Shown: positions 36,741 to 45,790 of the stretch, piece by piece
How positions within the stretch are numbered: the stretch's first letter is position 1
Layout of the letters: each line of letters opens with the position of its first letter
DNA from: Treponema sp.
GTDB taxonomy: Bacteria; Spirochaetota; Spirochaetia; Treponematales; Breznakiellaceae
Length of the DNA stretch: 64,000 nt
Assembly: GCA_009782555.1 (NCBI GenBank)
Contig: WRIV01000003.1
Coordinates: forward strand, 62,001-126,000
Direction: 5' to 3'
Made by a program: the position numbers and the translations under genes
The notes under the pieces: generated by a model
What the model saw: the letters and a program-made list of their open reading frames with translations, nothing else
Databases searched by the model: none
Told to the model about the DNA's origin: nothing

Positions 36741-37310
36741 CTACAACAGGACCGCTTTTTCCAGGGTCTTTGCCGCTTCTTTATCAGCCAGGACTTCGAT
36801 TAGGGCCAGGGCGAATTCCGCTGCAGTCCCCGCAGCGCGGCTGGTAATAAGGTTCCCGTCAGCCACCACTCTGTCTTCCCGCCAGGTGCCGCCGCTGACC
36901 TGTTTTTCCATTCCCGGATAGCAGGTAAATTTTTTCCCCTCCAGCAGGCCCAGGGGAGCAAGGAACACCGCCGGAGCCGCACAAATGGCGGCGGTAATCT
37001 TTCCAGCGGCGGCCATTTCCTTAAAAAAGCTTCCCGCCCGAGTGCAGGCGGCCAGGTTGGAAGAACCGGGCATGCCGCCGGGGACAAAAACCCCGTCCCA
37101 GGATGCGGAGTTAAATGTTCCCAGTTTTTCCAGCTCATCAATGGTCGTATCCGCCGTTATGATTATTCCCCGGGAACCTTTCACCGTTTTTTCCGTTCCG
37201 ATGGCGGCGGCGGTAACTTCTATTCCGGCCCTGCGCAGATAGTCTATGGGCGTTACCGCCTCGACTTCTTCAAAACCGCCGGCTAAAAAGGCAAGTATTT
37301 TTTTTTCCAT
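36741..37310 (-). CDS. DJ-1/PfpI-family protein
   Basis: A 189-residue flavodoxin-like protein with the nucleophile elbow AAICAAPAVFL (conserved Cys), an early Glu (GGFEEVEA) and the motif VFVPGGMPGS, matching DJ-1/YajL/ThiJ. These act as glyoxalase/deglycase-like enzymes or redox chaperones; the exact role is debated. GGAG lies upstream of the ATG. It sits between a lipid-kinase-like gene and the helicase gene. Confidence 0.88.
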   Translation of the reverse strand: MEKKILAFLAGGFEEVEAVTPIDYLRRAGIEVTAAAIGTEKTVKGSRGIIITADTTIDELEKLGTFNSASWDGVFVPGGMPGSSNLAACTRAGSFFKEMAAAGKITAAICAAPAVFLAPLGLLEGKKFTCYPGMEKQVSGGTWREDRVVADGNLITSRAAGTAAEFALALIEVLADKEAAKTLEKAVLL

Positions 37311-37344
37311 GTAGAACTCCTCTATGTCTTCAGTGTAGCAGGAT

Positions 37345-38007
37345 TTAAACCCAGAGAAAGGTTACCACCAGGCCGGCTGTCATGGGAATAATAATGTTGT
37401 CCCAGTCTCTGATGGGAAGAAGTTCCATTGTCGTGGCGGCGGCGGCGGTTATAAGGGCCAGAGGCCAGTTTCCGTTTCCTTCCCGAACCGTAACAAGATA
37501 GGCGCTTGCAAGGACCCCCAGAAAACAGACCGCCGATCCTTCCAGGCTTTTTCCGAATAAAAAGGGAGGCCGTATCCGGCCAAAAAATTTTCCAGCAAGA
37601 CTGGCGGTGCCGTCCCCAAAGGCCAGGGCGTAAACCGCAATAGCGGCAATGGGGGGAGGAAAAATCAGGAGCGGCAGAAATGCGCCTATTCCCAGGGTAA
37701 CGGGCCCTAAAACAAAACGTCCCGCATCCCGGCGGCGGGAGGCGGCGACGGTCAATTTAGAAATCAAGGGAATGCGGATGCCTTTCTGCCGGAGTCCTTC
37801 CATTGCTGCATAGGCTGTGGTTCCCGCGGCCAGAAGAATCAAGGTAAAGAACCGGTTTAAGGCAGCGAGAAGCGGCGCCAGGCCAATGAGAAAATGCAGA
37901 GACTTTCTTATCAGCTCCGAACGTCGTCTGTCGGCAAGGAGATTTTGTTCCGGTTCCACCGGATCAGTTTTCACCGATAATACACCAGCGGCCGTCGGTT
38001 TTGGCAA
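37345..38007 (-). CDS. CTP-dependent lipid kinase-like membrane protein (dolichol/phytol/diacylglycerol kinase family)
   Basis: A 220-residue membrane protein with the signature RRSELIRKSLHF near residue 30, then ALAFGDGTASLAGKFFGR, KSLEGSAVCFLG and a late PIRDWDNIIIP, as in the SEC59/VTE5/DGK1 family that phosphorylates lipid alcohols with CTP. About six hydrophobic segments are predicted. The start is uncertain: the upstream reading frame overlaps the PSP1 gene by 44 nt, and internal starts are possible. In bacteria the substrate is generally unknown. Confidence 0.75.
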   Translation of the reverse strand: MPKPTAAGVLSVKTDPVEPEQNLLADRRRSELIRKSLHFLIGLAPLLAALNRFFTLILLAAGTTAYAAMEGLRQKGIRIPLISKLTVAASRRRDAGRFVLGPVTLGIGAFLPLLIFPPPIAAIAVYALAFGDGTASLAGKFFGRIRPPFLFGKSLEGSAVCFLGVLASAYLVTVREGNGNWPLALITAAAATTMELLPIRDWDNIIIPMTAGLVVTFLWV

Positions 38008-38899
38008 AGCGGGAGAAAGGAAGCTGGAGTATCCGCCCTTCCTCCGAGCTTAGGGTGCATTTTGCCGCCGCCACGTTAAGCTCCGTTACTCTCCAGGTGG
38101 TTCCATCATAACTAAGCCGGGATCCTTCCTGGGGAACAAGTTTTCTTTGCTCATTATAAAAAGCATGTTCATAGGCCAGGCAGCAGAGGAGCCTTCCGCA
38201 GGGGCCCGAAATTTTCATGGAGTTAAGGGAAAGGTTCTGATCCTTTGCCATCTTAATGGAAACAGGTTTTAATTTGTCTGATACCATATTGCAGCAATAA
38301 CCCCGTCCGCAGACTCCCAGGCCTCCCACAACCCGGGATTCGTCCCTGACGCCGATTTGCCGCAGTTCAATCCGGGTTCTGAATACCGAAACAAGATCTT
38401 TTACTAAATCCCTAAAATCAACCCGGTTGTCGGCGGTAAAGAAAAAAAGTATCTTCGGTTCGTCCAGCAAATAGTGGACCGAAACAAGTTTCATCTCCAG
38501 TCCGTGGGCTTCTATTTTTTGTTTGCAAATCCGGAATGCTTCCCTTTCTTCATTTTTGTTATGTTCCGCCTTGGCAAGGTCTTCTGCAGAAGCGGGCCGT
38601 TCGATGCGGGCAATTTCCGGAGAAAGGCAATGGGCGGGTCCAATGATCTGGGCCAGATCTTTGCCGTACCGGGTGGGAACCAGCACCTTATCCCCGGTCT
38701 TGAGACCTTCTCCCCTATACGCGGCCAGGAAGGTTTCGTTGGAATAGGAAAGCCTTAAACAGTATACCGGAGTACCCGGCTCCAGAATGGTTTCTCTGTC
38801 ATTGACAACAACATCGGTATCGAGTTTTTCTTCGCCCGGCCTGTCTTCCAGAGCGGCAATTTCTTCTTCGTTTAAAGAATCTTCGTAATTATCGGCCAT
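37964..38899 (-). CDS. PSP1-domain protein (RicT/YaaT family)
   Basis: A 311-residue cytosolic protein with the cysteine-rich core GLGVCGRGYCCN and CGRLLCCLAYE; in B. subtilis RicT the cysteines help bind iron-sulphur clusters in the complex that promotes RNase Y maturation. ATG 38899 preferred over GTG 38911, since GGAG lies 6 nt upstream. Adjacent to a YaaR-type gene, as in Firmicutes, a link conserved over large distances. Confidence 0.88.
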   Translation of the reverse strand: MADNYEDSLNEEEIAALEDRPGEEKLDTDVVVNDRETILEPGTPVYCLRLSYSNETFLAAYRGEGLKTGDKVLVPTRYGKDLAQIIGPAHCLSPEIARIERPASAEDLAKAEHNKNEEREAFRICKQKIEAHGLEMKLVSVHYLLDEPKILFFFTADNRVDFRDLVKDLVSVFRTRIELRQIGVRDESRVVGGLGVCGRGYCCNMVSDKLKPVSIKMAKDQNLSLNSMKISGPCGRLLCCLAYEHAFYNEQRKLVPQEGSRLSYDGTTWRVTELNVAAAKCTLSSEEGRILQLPFSRFAKTDGRWCIIGEN

Positions 38900-38920
38900 T
38901 ATCTGCTCCACTCCTGCGGA

Positions 38921-39445
38921 TCATTCCATCAGATCCACAAGAAGACCTTTTATTTCATCCAGCCTTTCAAGAATTTCAAGTTGATTTATCTGGCTCCGCA
39001 GGATGGCGGCGGCCATTTCTTCCAGTTTGGAATCGATCACGCGGATTAGGGTATACTTTTTCCGTTTAAGAACATTGGCCCCGCTGGTTTGTTCATCCGT
39101 ATCAAAACTGTTTTCCACCACGTAGTGAATAAAATTGCGCACCGCCGCCCTGTAGGCCGTGATCTCCGGGGGAAAGGGCCGTTTGGAAAGGGCATCTCCG
39201 GCATCATGAACTTCGTCCAGCAATTCATGAAGGGAATCTTCCGACCGGGGCAGTTCCTTTACCTTTCCCAGAACGGCTTGTTCAAAAAAAGATACAAAAT
39301 TATTTTTTGTTTCTTCGCTTTTTTTGCTTCTTCCGCTTTTTCCCGCCCCGGATCCCTTTGCTTTGCGGGCTTCTGCAGATGCTTCGCCATAGGCTGCGGG
39401 GTTAAAAAGAGGAGAAGAACCGTCGGGAAAGGCAATATTAGCCAT
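38921..39445 (-). CDS. YaaR-like protein (DUF327)
   Basis: A 174-residue protein: Ala/Lys/Ser-rich N-terminal 45 residues, then a helical domain (about 50-174) of the YaaR type, with NFVSFFEQAVLGKVK and YRAAVRNFIHYVVENS. Its function is unknown in any species. Stop of the bactofilin and this ATG are only 1 nt apart, and PSP1 follows, so these belong to one operon. Confidence 0.8.
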   Translation of the reverse strand: MANIAFPDGSSPLFNPAAYGEASAEARKAKGSGAGKSGRSKKSEETKNNFVSFFEQAVLGKVKELPRSEDSLHELLDEVHDAGDALSKRPFPPEITAYRAAVRNFIHYVVENSFDTDEQTSGANVLKRKKYTLIRVIDSKLEEMAAAILRSQINQLEILERLDEIKGLLVDLME

Positions 39446-39446
39446 C

Positions 39447-39875
39447 TTAATACCTCTGGGTCTGCCGTTTGTCCCGGTATTCCGATTTTGCCCGTTCCCA
39501 GCTTTCTTCGGTTTGGCAAACCCGGATCCTGCCGTGGATAAGGCAGCCCTCGCCGACTTCGATACAACGGGTGATAATGTCGCCCATGATTAGGGCCGTG
39601 GGGAGTACCACAAGCCGCTCACTTGCCAGAATATGGCCGTCTACCACACCCCCTATAATTACGCTGGTGCCGGTAATGCTGCTCCTCATCCGGGCGCCGG
39701 CGCCGACCACCACCATACTCTGGGCATGGAGGTTTCCCTTTACACTGCCGTCTACCCGGGTAAAGCCGGATGCTTCAATATCGCCCTGGACAAAACTGTC
39801 CGGGCCGATAATGGTGTTTACCGCATACTCCGGCGGCTTTTTTATCCGTGAATTGGGTTTGGTTACATAAGCCAA
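39447..39875 (-). CDS. Bactofilin (second copy)
   Basis: A 142-residue bactofilin: short N-terminal tail with KKPPEY, then beta-helix repeats (DSFVQGDIEASGFTRVDGS, HAQSMVVVGAGARM). It lies 14 nt after the M23 peptidase gene, a pairing seen in Helicobacter and Leptospira, where the bactofilin guides a peptidase to shape a helical cell. A morphogenetic function is therefore likely here too. Confidence 0.92.
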   Translation of the reverse strand: MAYVTKPNSRIKKPPEYAVNTIIGPDSFVQGDIEASGFTRVDGSVKGNLHAQSMVVVGAGARMRSSITGTSVIIGGVVDGHILASERLVVLPTALIMGDIITRCIEVGEGCLIHGRIRVCQTEESWERAKSEYRDKRQTQRY

Positions 39876-39889
39876 GTGCCAGCCGCCTC

Positions 39890-40909
39890 TTAATGTACCG
39901 GAGGACGAATGTTGACGTACTTCTCCGGATTTACCACGTCCGAACCGATGTGTACCTCATAATGAAGATGAGGTCCGGTAGACCGGCCCGTACTCCCTAT
40001 GTATCCAATGGTGTCCCCCTGCTTTACCTGCTGGCCGGTTTCTACCCTGAAGGAAAGCAGGTGAGCATAGCGGGTATAAAAGCCATGAGGATGCCGGATG
40101 ATAATGTAGTTCCCAAATCCGGTGGGCTCGTAACCCATGTAGGCCACCTGACCATCGGCGGTGGCCACCACCGGATCTCCCGACCGGTTCGTGGAAATAT
40201 CGATGCCGGTGTGCATCCGGGGAGCGCCGTTAAAAGGATCGGCGCCCATGCCGAACCTGGTAGTATAATGTCCAATCCTGCCCCTGATCGGCCAAATGCT
40301 GGGAATCTCTGCAAGAATTTCGCTTTGAGAATCCAGAATTGTTCCGATTTCCTTTACCGGTTCCACAGCGGAGGAAAGGTACACTGCCAGATGGCGGATA
40401 TCGTCTACTTCTTTTTGAATGTCATCATTCTCCATAAAATTAAAAAACGATGTTCTATCCGCCGGCAGGGGAGCAAAACCTGCGGCGCTGGGATTTGATC
40501 CCAGGTTAAGAAGGGCATTGGAAAGTACGGCCTCAAAACCTCTGGCGGCCCGGGAAAGCTGATTTACCTCGTTTCGCAGCTGCTCCAGATTTACCTGGGT
40601 ATCCCGAAGCTGGGAATCCCGTTCGCCCATGCCTCTCCGCATGGTGCCGGAACGGGCGCTGTACCAGAATAACGATCCAGCCAGGCCGAAAAACACCAGA
40701 AAACATGCGGCCATGGTGATAACCGACACATGAAAATTACGGGTCTTTTTTTCCGAATGGGGCACCACCACAATGGTATAACGCCGGGAAAAAAACCTAA
40801 AAATGGCGTTAAAGAACCCCCCAATTTTTGACGCAATCCAGGCGGCGCCGCCTTTAATTTTCCGCACCAGGTTATTTTCAAACCGTTTATAATGATGGAT
40901 CTGGGCCAT
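39890..40909 (-). CDS. M23-family peptidoglycan endopeptidase
   Basis: A 339-residue membrane-anchored LytM-type protein. A cytoplasmic N-terminal part (about 65 residues), one membrane segment (about 66-86), a coiled coil (about 95-140) and the M23 domain (about 215-330) with zinc-binding motifs HTGIDIS and HLHYEV. It would cut peptide cross-links in the periplasm. Order peptidase-bactofilin-YaaR-PSP1, with its own promoter. The active site appears complete, so it is probably a true hydrolase rather than an activator. Confidence 0.9.
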   Translation of the reverse strand: MAQIHHYKRFENNLVRKIKGGAAWIASKIGGFFNAIFRFFSRRYTIVVVPHSEKKTRNFHVSVITMAACFLVFFGLAGSLFWYSARSGTMRRGMGERDSQLRDTQVNLEQLRNEVNQLSRAARGFEAVLSNALLNLGSNPSAAGFAPLPADRTSFFNFMENDDIQKEVDDIRHLAVYLSSAVEPVKEIGTILDSQSEILAEIPSIWPIRGRIGHYTTRFGMGADPFNGAPRMHTGIDISTNRSGDPVVATADGQVAYMGYEPTGFGNYIIIRHPHGFYTRYAHLLSFRVETGQQVKQGDTIGYIGSTGRSTGPHLHYEVHIGSDVVNPEKYVNIRPPVH

Positions 40910-40945
40910 ACCTATTCTCCATTTGTAGACATTTCCGCTTTTTGT

Positions 40946-40974
40946 ACTTTAAAGAAGAAAACTGCCGTTGTCAA
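40946..40974 (-). promoter_or_regulatory. Promoter of the M23-bactofilin-YaaR-PSP1 operon
   Basis: Minus-strand TTGACA (40974-40969) and TAAAGT (40951-40946) with a 17-nt spacer; expected leader of about 30 nt before ATG 40909. Confidence 0.7.
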
Positions 40975-41025
40975 TTAATACATCCCATCCCTTTTGGACG
41001 AGGCTGGTGATTTACCCGGCTGCTT

Positions 41026-42543
41026 TCAGCAGAACGCTTTTTTTAGGAATTCCAAATCCAGTTCCGGGTACACGGGAAACCGGTCCAGCAGTTTTTTTGT
41101 CCGGTCCAGGGCTTCTGTTTTGGCTGCCTGGGCAATTATGTATTTTGCCTTGCTCTTCTTGGCCGGATCTTTTGGGTCCGGAGAGGGATCGGTATTTTTG
41201 AGTACCAGCGCAATGATCGATCCCAGCTCTTCCATTTCCGCCTTTCCCATACCCAGGGTAGTTACAGCGGCGGTTCCTATCCGCAGACCCGACGTATACC
41301 AGGGGCCGTTGGGATCGCCGGGCAGGCTGTTTCTGTTCATCGTAATGTGGCATTCATGGAGGGCGGTCTCCGCCTGTCGTCCGGTCAAGCGGCCTCCTTC
41401 TTTCTGTAGTTCGTTTACATTTACCAGGATCAGGTGATTATCGGTGCCCCCGGTAAGAACGGTCAGACCATTTTTAATGCACGCCGCTCCCAGGGCCTGG
41501 CAGTTTTCTACAATTTTAGAAGCATAGGACCGGAATTCCGGCATGATCGCTTCCTTAAAAGCCACAACCTTGGCGGCGATTATATGGGGAAGGGGACCGC
41601 CCATGGTAAGGGGGCAGCCCTTGTCCAGAGCTTCGGCAAATTCTTTTTTGGCCAGAACCAGCCCTGCCCGGGGACCCCGGAGGGTTTTATGGGTGGTGCT
41701 GGTCACCACATGGGCGTGGAGAACCGGATCATAGTCGCCGGTAAAAACCTTCCCCGCCACCAGACCCGCAAAGTGGGCCATATCTACCATAAACACCGCC
41801 CCGGCTTTGTCAGCAATTTCCCGTAATCTTCTACAGTCGATCTTCCGGGGATAGGCAGAATAGCCCGTTAATAGGATTAAGGGCCGGATTTCCAGGGCCA
41901 GTTTTTCTATGGTGTCATAATCCAGCATCCCCGTTTCGGGGGAAACCGAATATCCGTATACATCAAACATGCGGCTGGAAAGATTGTACCGGTAGCCGTG
42001 GGTCAGGTGACCCCCGGAATAGTAATCCAGTCCCAGAAGTTTTTGGCTCCCCAGTTTTTGTTTGAGTTCCTTCCATTGGGCATCGGTAAGTTTGTAAAGG
42101 TTGGTTTCGCCCCACGCTGTCAGGGCGGGGTTTTCCACCCTGGTGGAAAGGATTGCCCAGTAGGCCAGTATGTTGGCGTCCGCCCCGCAATGGGGCTGGA
42201 CATTGGCATACTCGGCGCCAAAAAGCTTGCAGGCCTCCGCAGCGGCAGCGGATTCTACGTCATCCACATTTTCGTTTCCCGCATAAAAGCGGCGGGAAGG
42301 CATACCTTCGGCATATTTATCGGTAAAGAGATTTCCCATGGTAAGCTGTACCGCCATTGAACAGTAGTTCTCGCTGGCGATTAACTTAACCCGGTTTCGC
42401 TGGTTTTCCAGTTCCTTTACAATAGAAGCGGCAATTTCCGGAGCAGCCTTGGCGGTCTCGGAAAGATTACAGAGATAGGCCAGAAAGGCGGTATTTGCCT
42501 TGCCGGGCTGTACACTTGCAAGATAGTCGGCAACAGGGTTCAT
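41026..42543 (-). CDS. glyA: Serine hydroxymethyltransferase
   Basis: PLP enzyme that converts serine and tetrahydrofolate to glycine and methylene-tetrahydrofolate. Family motifs: RVKLIASENYCS, DKYAEG, and the PLP lysine in TSTTHKTLRGPRAG. At 505 residues it is about 85 longer than the common form, with an N-terminal extension and internal insertions. No Shine-Dalgarno site precedes the ATG; TATCCT (minus strand, 42556-42551) is 7 nt upstream with TTGCCT 18 nt before it, a possible leaderless promoter. rnhA ends 44 nt upstream. Confidence 0.92.
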   Translation of the reverse strand: MNPVADYLASVQPGKANTAFLAYLCNLSETAKAAPEIAASIVKELENQRNRVKLIASENYCSMAVQLTMGNLFTDKYAEGMPSRRFYAGNENVDDVESAAAAEACKLFGAEYANVQPHCGADANILAYWAILSTRVENPALTAWGETNLYKLTDAQWKELKQKLGSQKLLGLDYYSGGHLTHGYRYNLSSRMFDVYGYSVSPETGMLDYDTIEKLALEIRPLILLTGYSAYPRKIDCRRLREIADKAGAVFMVDMAHFAGLVAGKVFTGDYDPVLHAHVVTSTTHKTLRGPRAGLVLAKKEFAEALDKGCPLTMGGPLPHIIAAKVVAFKEAIMPEFRSYASKIVENCQALGAACIKNGLTVLTGGTDNHLILVNVNELQKEGGRLTGRQAETALHECHITMNRNSLPGDPNGPWYTSGLRIGTAAVTTLGMGKAEMEELGSIIALVLKNTDPSPDPKDPAKKSKAKYIIAQAAKTEALDRTKKLLDRFPVYPELDLEFLKKAFC

Positions 42544-42587
42544 ATTTTTAAGGATAGCCGGAAAAGGCGGAGAGAGGCAAGGCAGTT

Positions 42588-43058
42588 TTACAATTCCGCC
42601 ATTGCCCTTTGGGTCATGCTGTCGCAGCGTTCATTGTAGGGATTCCCCGCATGGCCCTTGATCCATTCCCAGGCTGCCGCCAGTTCTTCCGACAGCGCAT
42701 CCAGTTCCACCCAAAGGTCCTGATTTTTTACGGGCTTTTTTTCACTGGTTTTCCAGGAATTCCGTTTCCAGGTGCGGATCCATTCGGTAATGCCCTTTTG
42801 AACATACTGGGAATCGGTGTGAACGGTAAACTGCCGGGGATCATCTTCCCGGCCAAGATCCGTCCTTGCTTTCATTGCCTTAAGGGCGGAAATCACCGCC
42901 AATAGCTCCATACGGTTGTTGGTGGTGTCCCGTTCACCGCCCCATTCTTCCGCCACAATTGAATCACCTTGAAAAGTTTTCTGAACCACCACATAGGCCC
43001 AGCCGCCGGGCCCGGGATTTCCCGAACAGCCTCCGTCGGTGTAAATGTCCAGCGTCAA
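42588..43058 (-). CDS. rnhA: Ribonuclease HI
   Basis: A 156-residue enzyme cutting RNA in RNA-DNA hybrids. Catalytic carboxylates are visible in IYTDGGCSGNPGPGG, NNRMELLAV and VHTDSQYV, with GHAGNPYNERCD near the end. It starts with TTG 43058 after GGAGG. It lies between the RNB exonuclease gene and glyA. Confidence 0.93.
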   Translation of the reverse strand: MTLDIYTDGGCSGNPGPGGWAYVVVQKTFQGDSIVAEEWGGERDTTNNRMELLAVISALKAMKARTDLGREDDPRQFTVHTDSQYVQKGITEWIRTWKRNSWKTSEKKPVKNQDLWVELDALSEELAAAWEWIKGHAGNPYNERCDSMTQRAMAEL

Positions 43059-43091
43059 TCAGCCTCCAGTCCGGTTTTGCCGGCAAACCTT

Positions 43092-45038
43092 CTATTTTTC
43101 CTGCACAAAGTTCGTTTCCAGTTCCGGTATTCGCACCGATTTAAGGCGCACCTTGATCATATCGTTTGGAGAACCGGATCCGCCGATTTGAGTTTCCAGT
43201 CCCAAACCGGGAATGATGATCCCCAGGGCGTTGGTCCGTTTTTCTGTGACCACCGCGTCCCATAACAATTCGCCGCCGCCGGCAATGAGTTCATCCAAAT
43301 AAACCGCAGTCCAGTGAGACCTCGATGCCCTTTCTGCCTGGGTAACGGCCTGGGCGGCGGCGTCTCCTTCGGCAAGGCAAAACAGCACTTCTTCTTCGTT
43401 CAGGGGTGCGGATATGCCCTTTTCCTTGCAGAGAAAGGCGCGGATCTGCTGATGGGCCAGAAGATCCGTATAGCGCCGGAGGGGGCTGGTTACCTGACTG
43501 TAACCGTCCAGCCCAAGTCCCCAATGATACCCGGTTTTGGCGGAAACCGACCGGGGCCGCATACAACGGCGAAGCTGGACACTGCCTGCCAAACCGGGAA
43601 GAGGCTTCGCTGGAAGATCTCCCGTTTCCTGGGCAATGTACGGAAAGGGAAGCCGCCGTTTTGCTGCCCAGGCGGCGGCGCCTTCGCCGGCCAGCAGCAT
43701 ACATTCCCTGACCATATCAGCGGAACGATGGGGAACGATGGGCAGAATCTGGACAGCGCCGCCGTCGGCGGAAATATGTACCTCCGGCAGGGTAATGGTT
43801 ACGGCCCCCGCATTTAGACGGCGTTCCAGGTTTACCGCCGCCGCTCTATGCAATTCCCTAAGCACGGCGGCGTTTTTTATCTCCTCCGCTGTCAAGGGTG
43901 CCTCACCTGCCTCTTCAATCAATTTGTCCGCTTCTTCATAACTGAGCCGGGTTACCTTTATTATCGAAGGAAAAATCTCCGTATCCTCAATGGCTCCGCC
44001 GCTGTTCAGGATCATCTTAAAGGTAAGGGCTTCGTTCGGCGTTTTGCCGAGCCCCAGGGCAAAACGGCGCAGGGTTTCTTCGCCCAGCATGGGCCAGGTT
44101 CCTTCGGGAAGGTACAGAGTAGCTCCCATGGCGCGGGCATGGTGATCGCCGGGAGAACCGCTTTCTATAACAGAAGCAGGATCGGCGATATGCACATAGA
44201 GGATATGCCGGCCACGATCATTTTCCAGAGAAAGGGCGTCATCCGGATCGCTGCTCCAGGGACTGTCGATGGCAAAGGCGGGAAAATGAGTCAGGTCCCG
44301 CCGTTCCAGCGTCATTTGCGGCGCCGGTGTTTTTTCTAAAAAAAAGTTTTCTCCGGGGGAAAGACCGCAGCGCCGGGGATAGGGATTTACCCGATTGTTC
44401 CAGAAACCGCATTCAAGAAAAAGACGGTGGGCTTCCTGGGGAGTTTCATGGCGGCCCAGTTCCTTCATTGTTCTGCTCTTGTCGGTTTTTCCGTAAGCCA
44501 GCGCTTCCACGTCCTGTAAAAAACGGCCATCCTCTGCGGGATTACAAGCGCCGTTCCGCAGCCTCTCCAGAAATGCTTCTCTTTCGCTGTTTTCTTTTGC
44601 CCTGTCCTGCCGTTTCTCTTCCAGGGCGCTCAGCTCCGCCGCGCTTCTGGCGCTTATGGCGGATGCGGTTCCGGTAAAGAAAAGGCCGTCCGCCAGAAGG
44701 AGCCGGGCGGACCAGGCACTTTTAGGGGTGAATTCGCCATAGGCTAATTCTGCCAGCTCCTGGATGTCTACCGGCTCGCCGCCGTTTTCTATCAGTTCCC
44801 ATGCTTCCCGCAGATTTGCATAGTTTTGTTCCTGCCCATTTTGGGCAGCCAGGCCAGTCAAGTCATTAAATGGCCCGGGGTGGAGGACTTCAATATCTTT
44901 CTCCCGGACTTTTATGGTCTCCGGTTCCCTGTCTGTCCCCGCCAGGATGGTTATTTTTTCGCCCCGATCTGCGGGGCCGGTAACCAGGGCGGGACGGCCC
45001 TTGTACCAGACCAAAGCGTAAAGGCCAGGTTTATTCAT
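43092..45038 (-). CDS. RNB-domain exoribonuclease (RNase II/R family)
   Basis: A 648-residue 3'-to-5' exonuclease. The RNB catalytic motif DSPWSSDPDDALSLE (four aspartates) lies near residue 255, and the late signature TSPLRRYTDLLAHQQIRAF near residue 515. The C-terminal S1 domain is short or degenerate. The N-terminal 230 residues do not show clear cold-shock motifs. The gene is divergent from 45089; the 50-bp gap contains TATAGT/GATACTATA in both directions. The start codon lacks a good Shine-Dalgarno site. Confidence 0.88.
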   Translation of the reverse strand: MNKPGLYALVWYKGRPALVTGPADRGEKITILAGTDREPETIKVREKDIEVLHPGPFNDLTGLAAQNGQEQNYANLREAWELIENGGEPVDIQELAELAYGEFTPKSAWSARLLLADGLFFTGTASAISARSAAELSALEEKRQDRAKENSEREAFLERLRNGACNPAEDGRFLQDVEALAYGKTDKSRTMKELGRHETPQEAHRLFLECGFWNNRVNPYPRRCGLSPGENFFLEKTPAPQMTLERRDLTHFPAFAIDSPWSSDPDDALSLENDRGRHILYVHIADPASVIESGSPGDHHARAMGATLYLPEGTWPMLGEETLRRFALGLGKTPNEALTFKMILNSGGAIEDTEIFPSIIKVTRLSYEEADKLIEEAGEAPLTAEEIKNAAVLRELHRAAAVNLERRLNAGAVTITLPEVHISADGGAVQILPIVPHRSADMVRECMLLAGEGAAAWAAKRRLPFPYIAQETGDLPAKPLPGLAGSVQLRRCMRPRSVSAKTGYHWGLGLDGYSQVTSPLRRYTDLLAHQQIRAFLCKEKGISAPLNEEEVLFCLAEGDAAAQAVTQAERASRSHWTAVYLDELIAGGGELLWDAVVTEKRTNALGIIIPGLGLETQIGGSGSPNDMIKVRLKSVRIPELETNFVQEK

Positions 45039-45088
45039 TGCTGGATGATATGCTCCGCCGGTTATAGTATCGTCTCCCTTGGGATGAC

Positions 45089-45790
45089 ATGATTAATCCT
45101 AATAACGGGGGTTCGGATATTCAACCCCGAACAAGACGCATTGCTTTTTTTGCCGGTTTCGGCAATACTAATCCCATGAGCGGAACACCGGGGATCGATT
45201 CCTTAGATATGGAAGAACTGCATAAATCAAAGCGCTCCGAGACACAAAAAGCCCTGGAAGCCTTATGCGATGCCAGACGCAGCGCCCTTGTCCAGCTTCA
45301 GAAAATCCAAATTCTGTTTAAATACTTGAATTGGAAACAGCAGGAACAGATTAACAGCCAGGGAAGGGGCTCCCTGGAAAAAATCAACGCCATTACTGAA
45401 TCCCTTTCTTTAATAGAATACTCAAAAAATTATTCAGGGGAGTTTTCCCGCATTGCCCTGGTTCCCGCGGAAAAAACCCGTTCTTCCGAAATACAGCGGA
45501 TAAAGATAATGCGAAAAAATATTCTTCAATTCGGGATCATCCAGGCCAGGGCGGAGGAATTAATCGGCGCCATCGTCAAATCGGCGGCGGTCTTTAGTCG
45601 TCAATATAAAACAGCGTGCCGGGAACTTTTTCCCCTGGGGTTTATCTCCAGATTATGGCGAAGCGCCAGACGGCTGTTCAACGGATCCTATTTTTCCTGG
45701 CGGGATATGGGATGCCTGGGGAATCTGGGAATGACCGCCGTTTTTGTCCTTGCCATGGCGGAAGCTCCCGTAGCGGGAGACCGGCGGTGA
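45089..45790 (+). CDS. Protein of unknown function, helical
   Basis: A 233-residue protein not recognised. It is mostly helical and charged (SKRSETQKALEALCDARRS, QEQINSQGRGSLEKI), with a C-terminal hydrophobic end (LGMTAVFVLAMAEAP). No signal peptide. It is coupled to the next gene by a GTGA overlap and lies in a run with an omptin-like protease and lolA, so an envelope-related role is possible. This is only inference. Confidence 0.6.
   Translation: MINPNNGGSDIQPRTRRIAFFAGFGNTNPMSGTPGIDSLDMEELHKSKRSETQKALEALCDARRSALVQLQKIQILFKYLNWKQQEQINSQGRGSLEKINAITESLSLIEYSKNYSGEFSRIALVPAEKTRSSEIQRIKIMRKNILQFGIIQARAEELIGAIVKSAAVFSRQYKTACRELFPLGFISRLWRSARRLFNGSYFSWRDMGCLGNLGMTAVFVLAMAEAPVAGDRR

Noticed and set aside
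45616-45786. Upstream extension of the gene at 45787
   Set aside because: It would overlap most of the C-terminal part of the upstream gene. The GTG at the GTGA overlap is a better start, and the residues added are Arg/Pro/Gly-rich and shadow-like.
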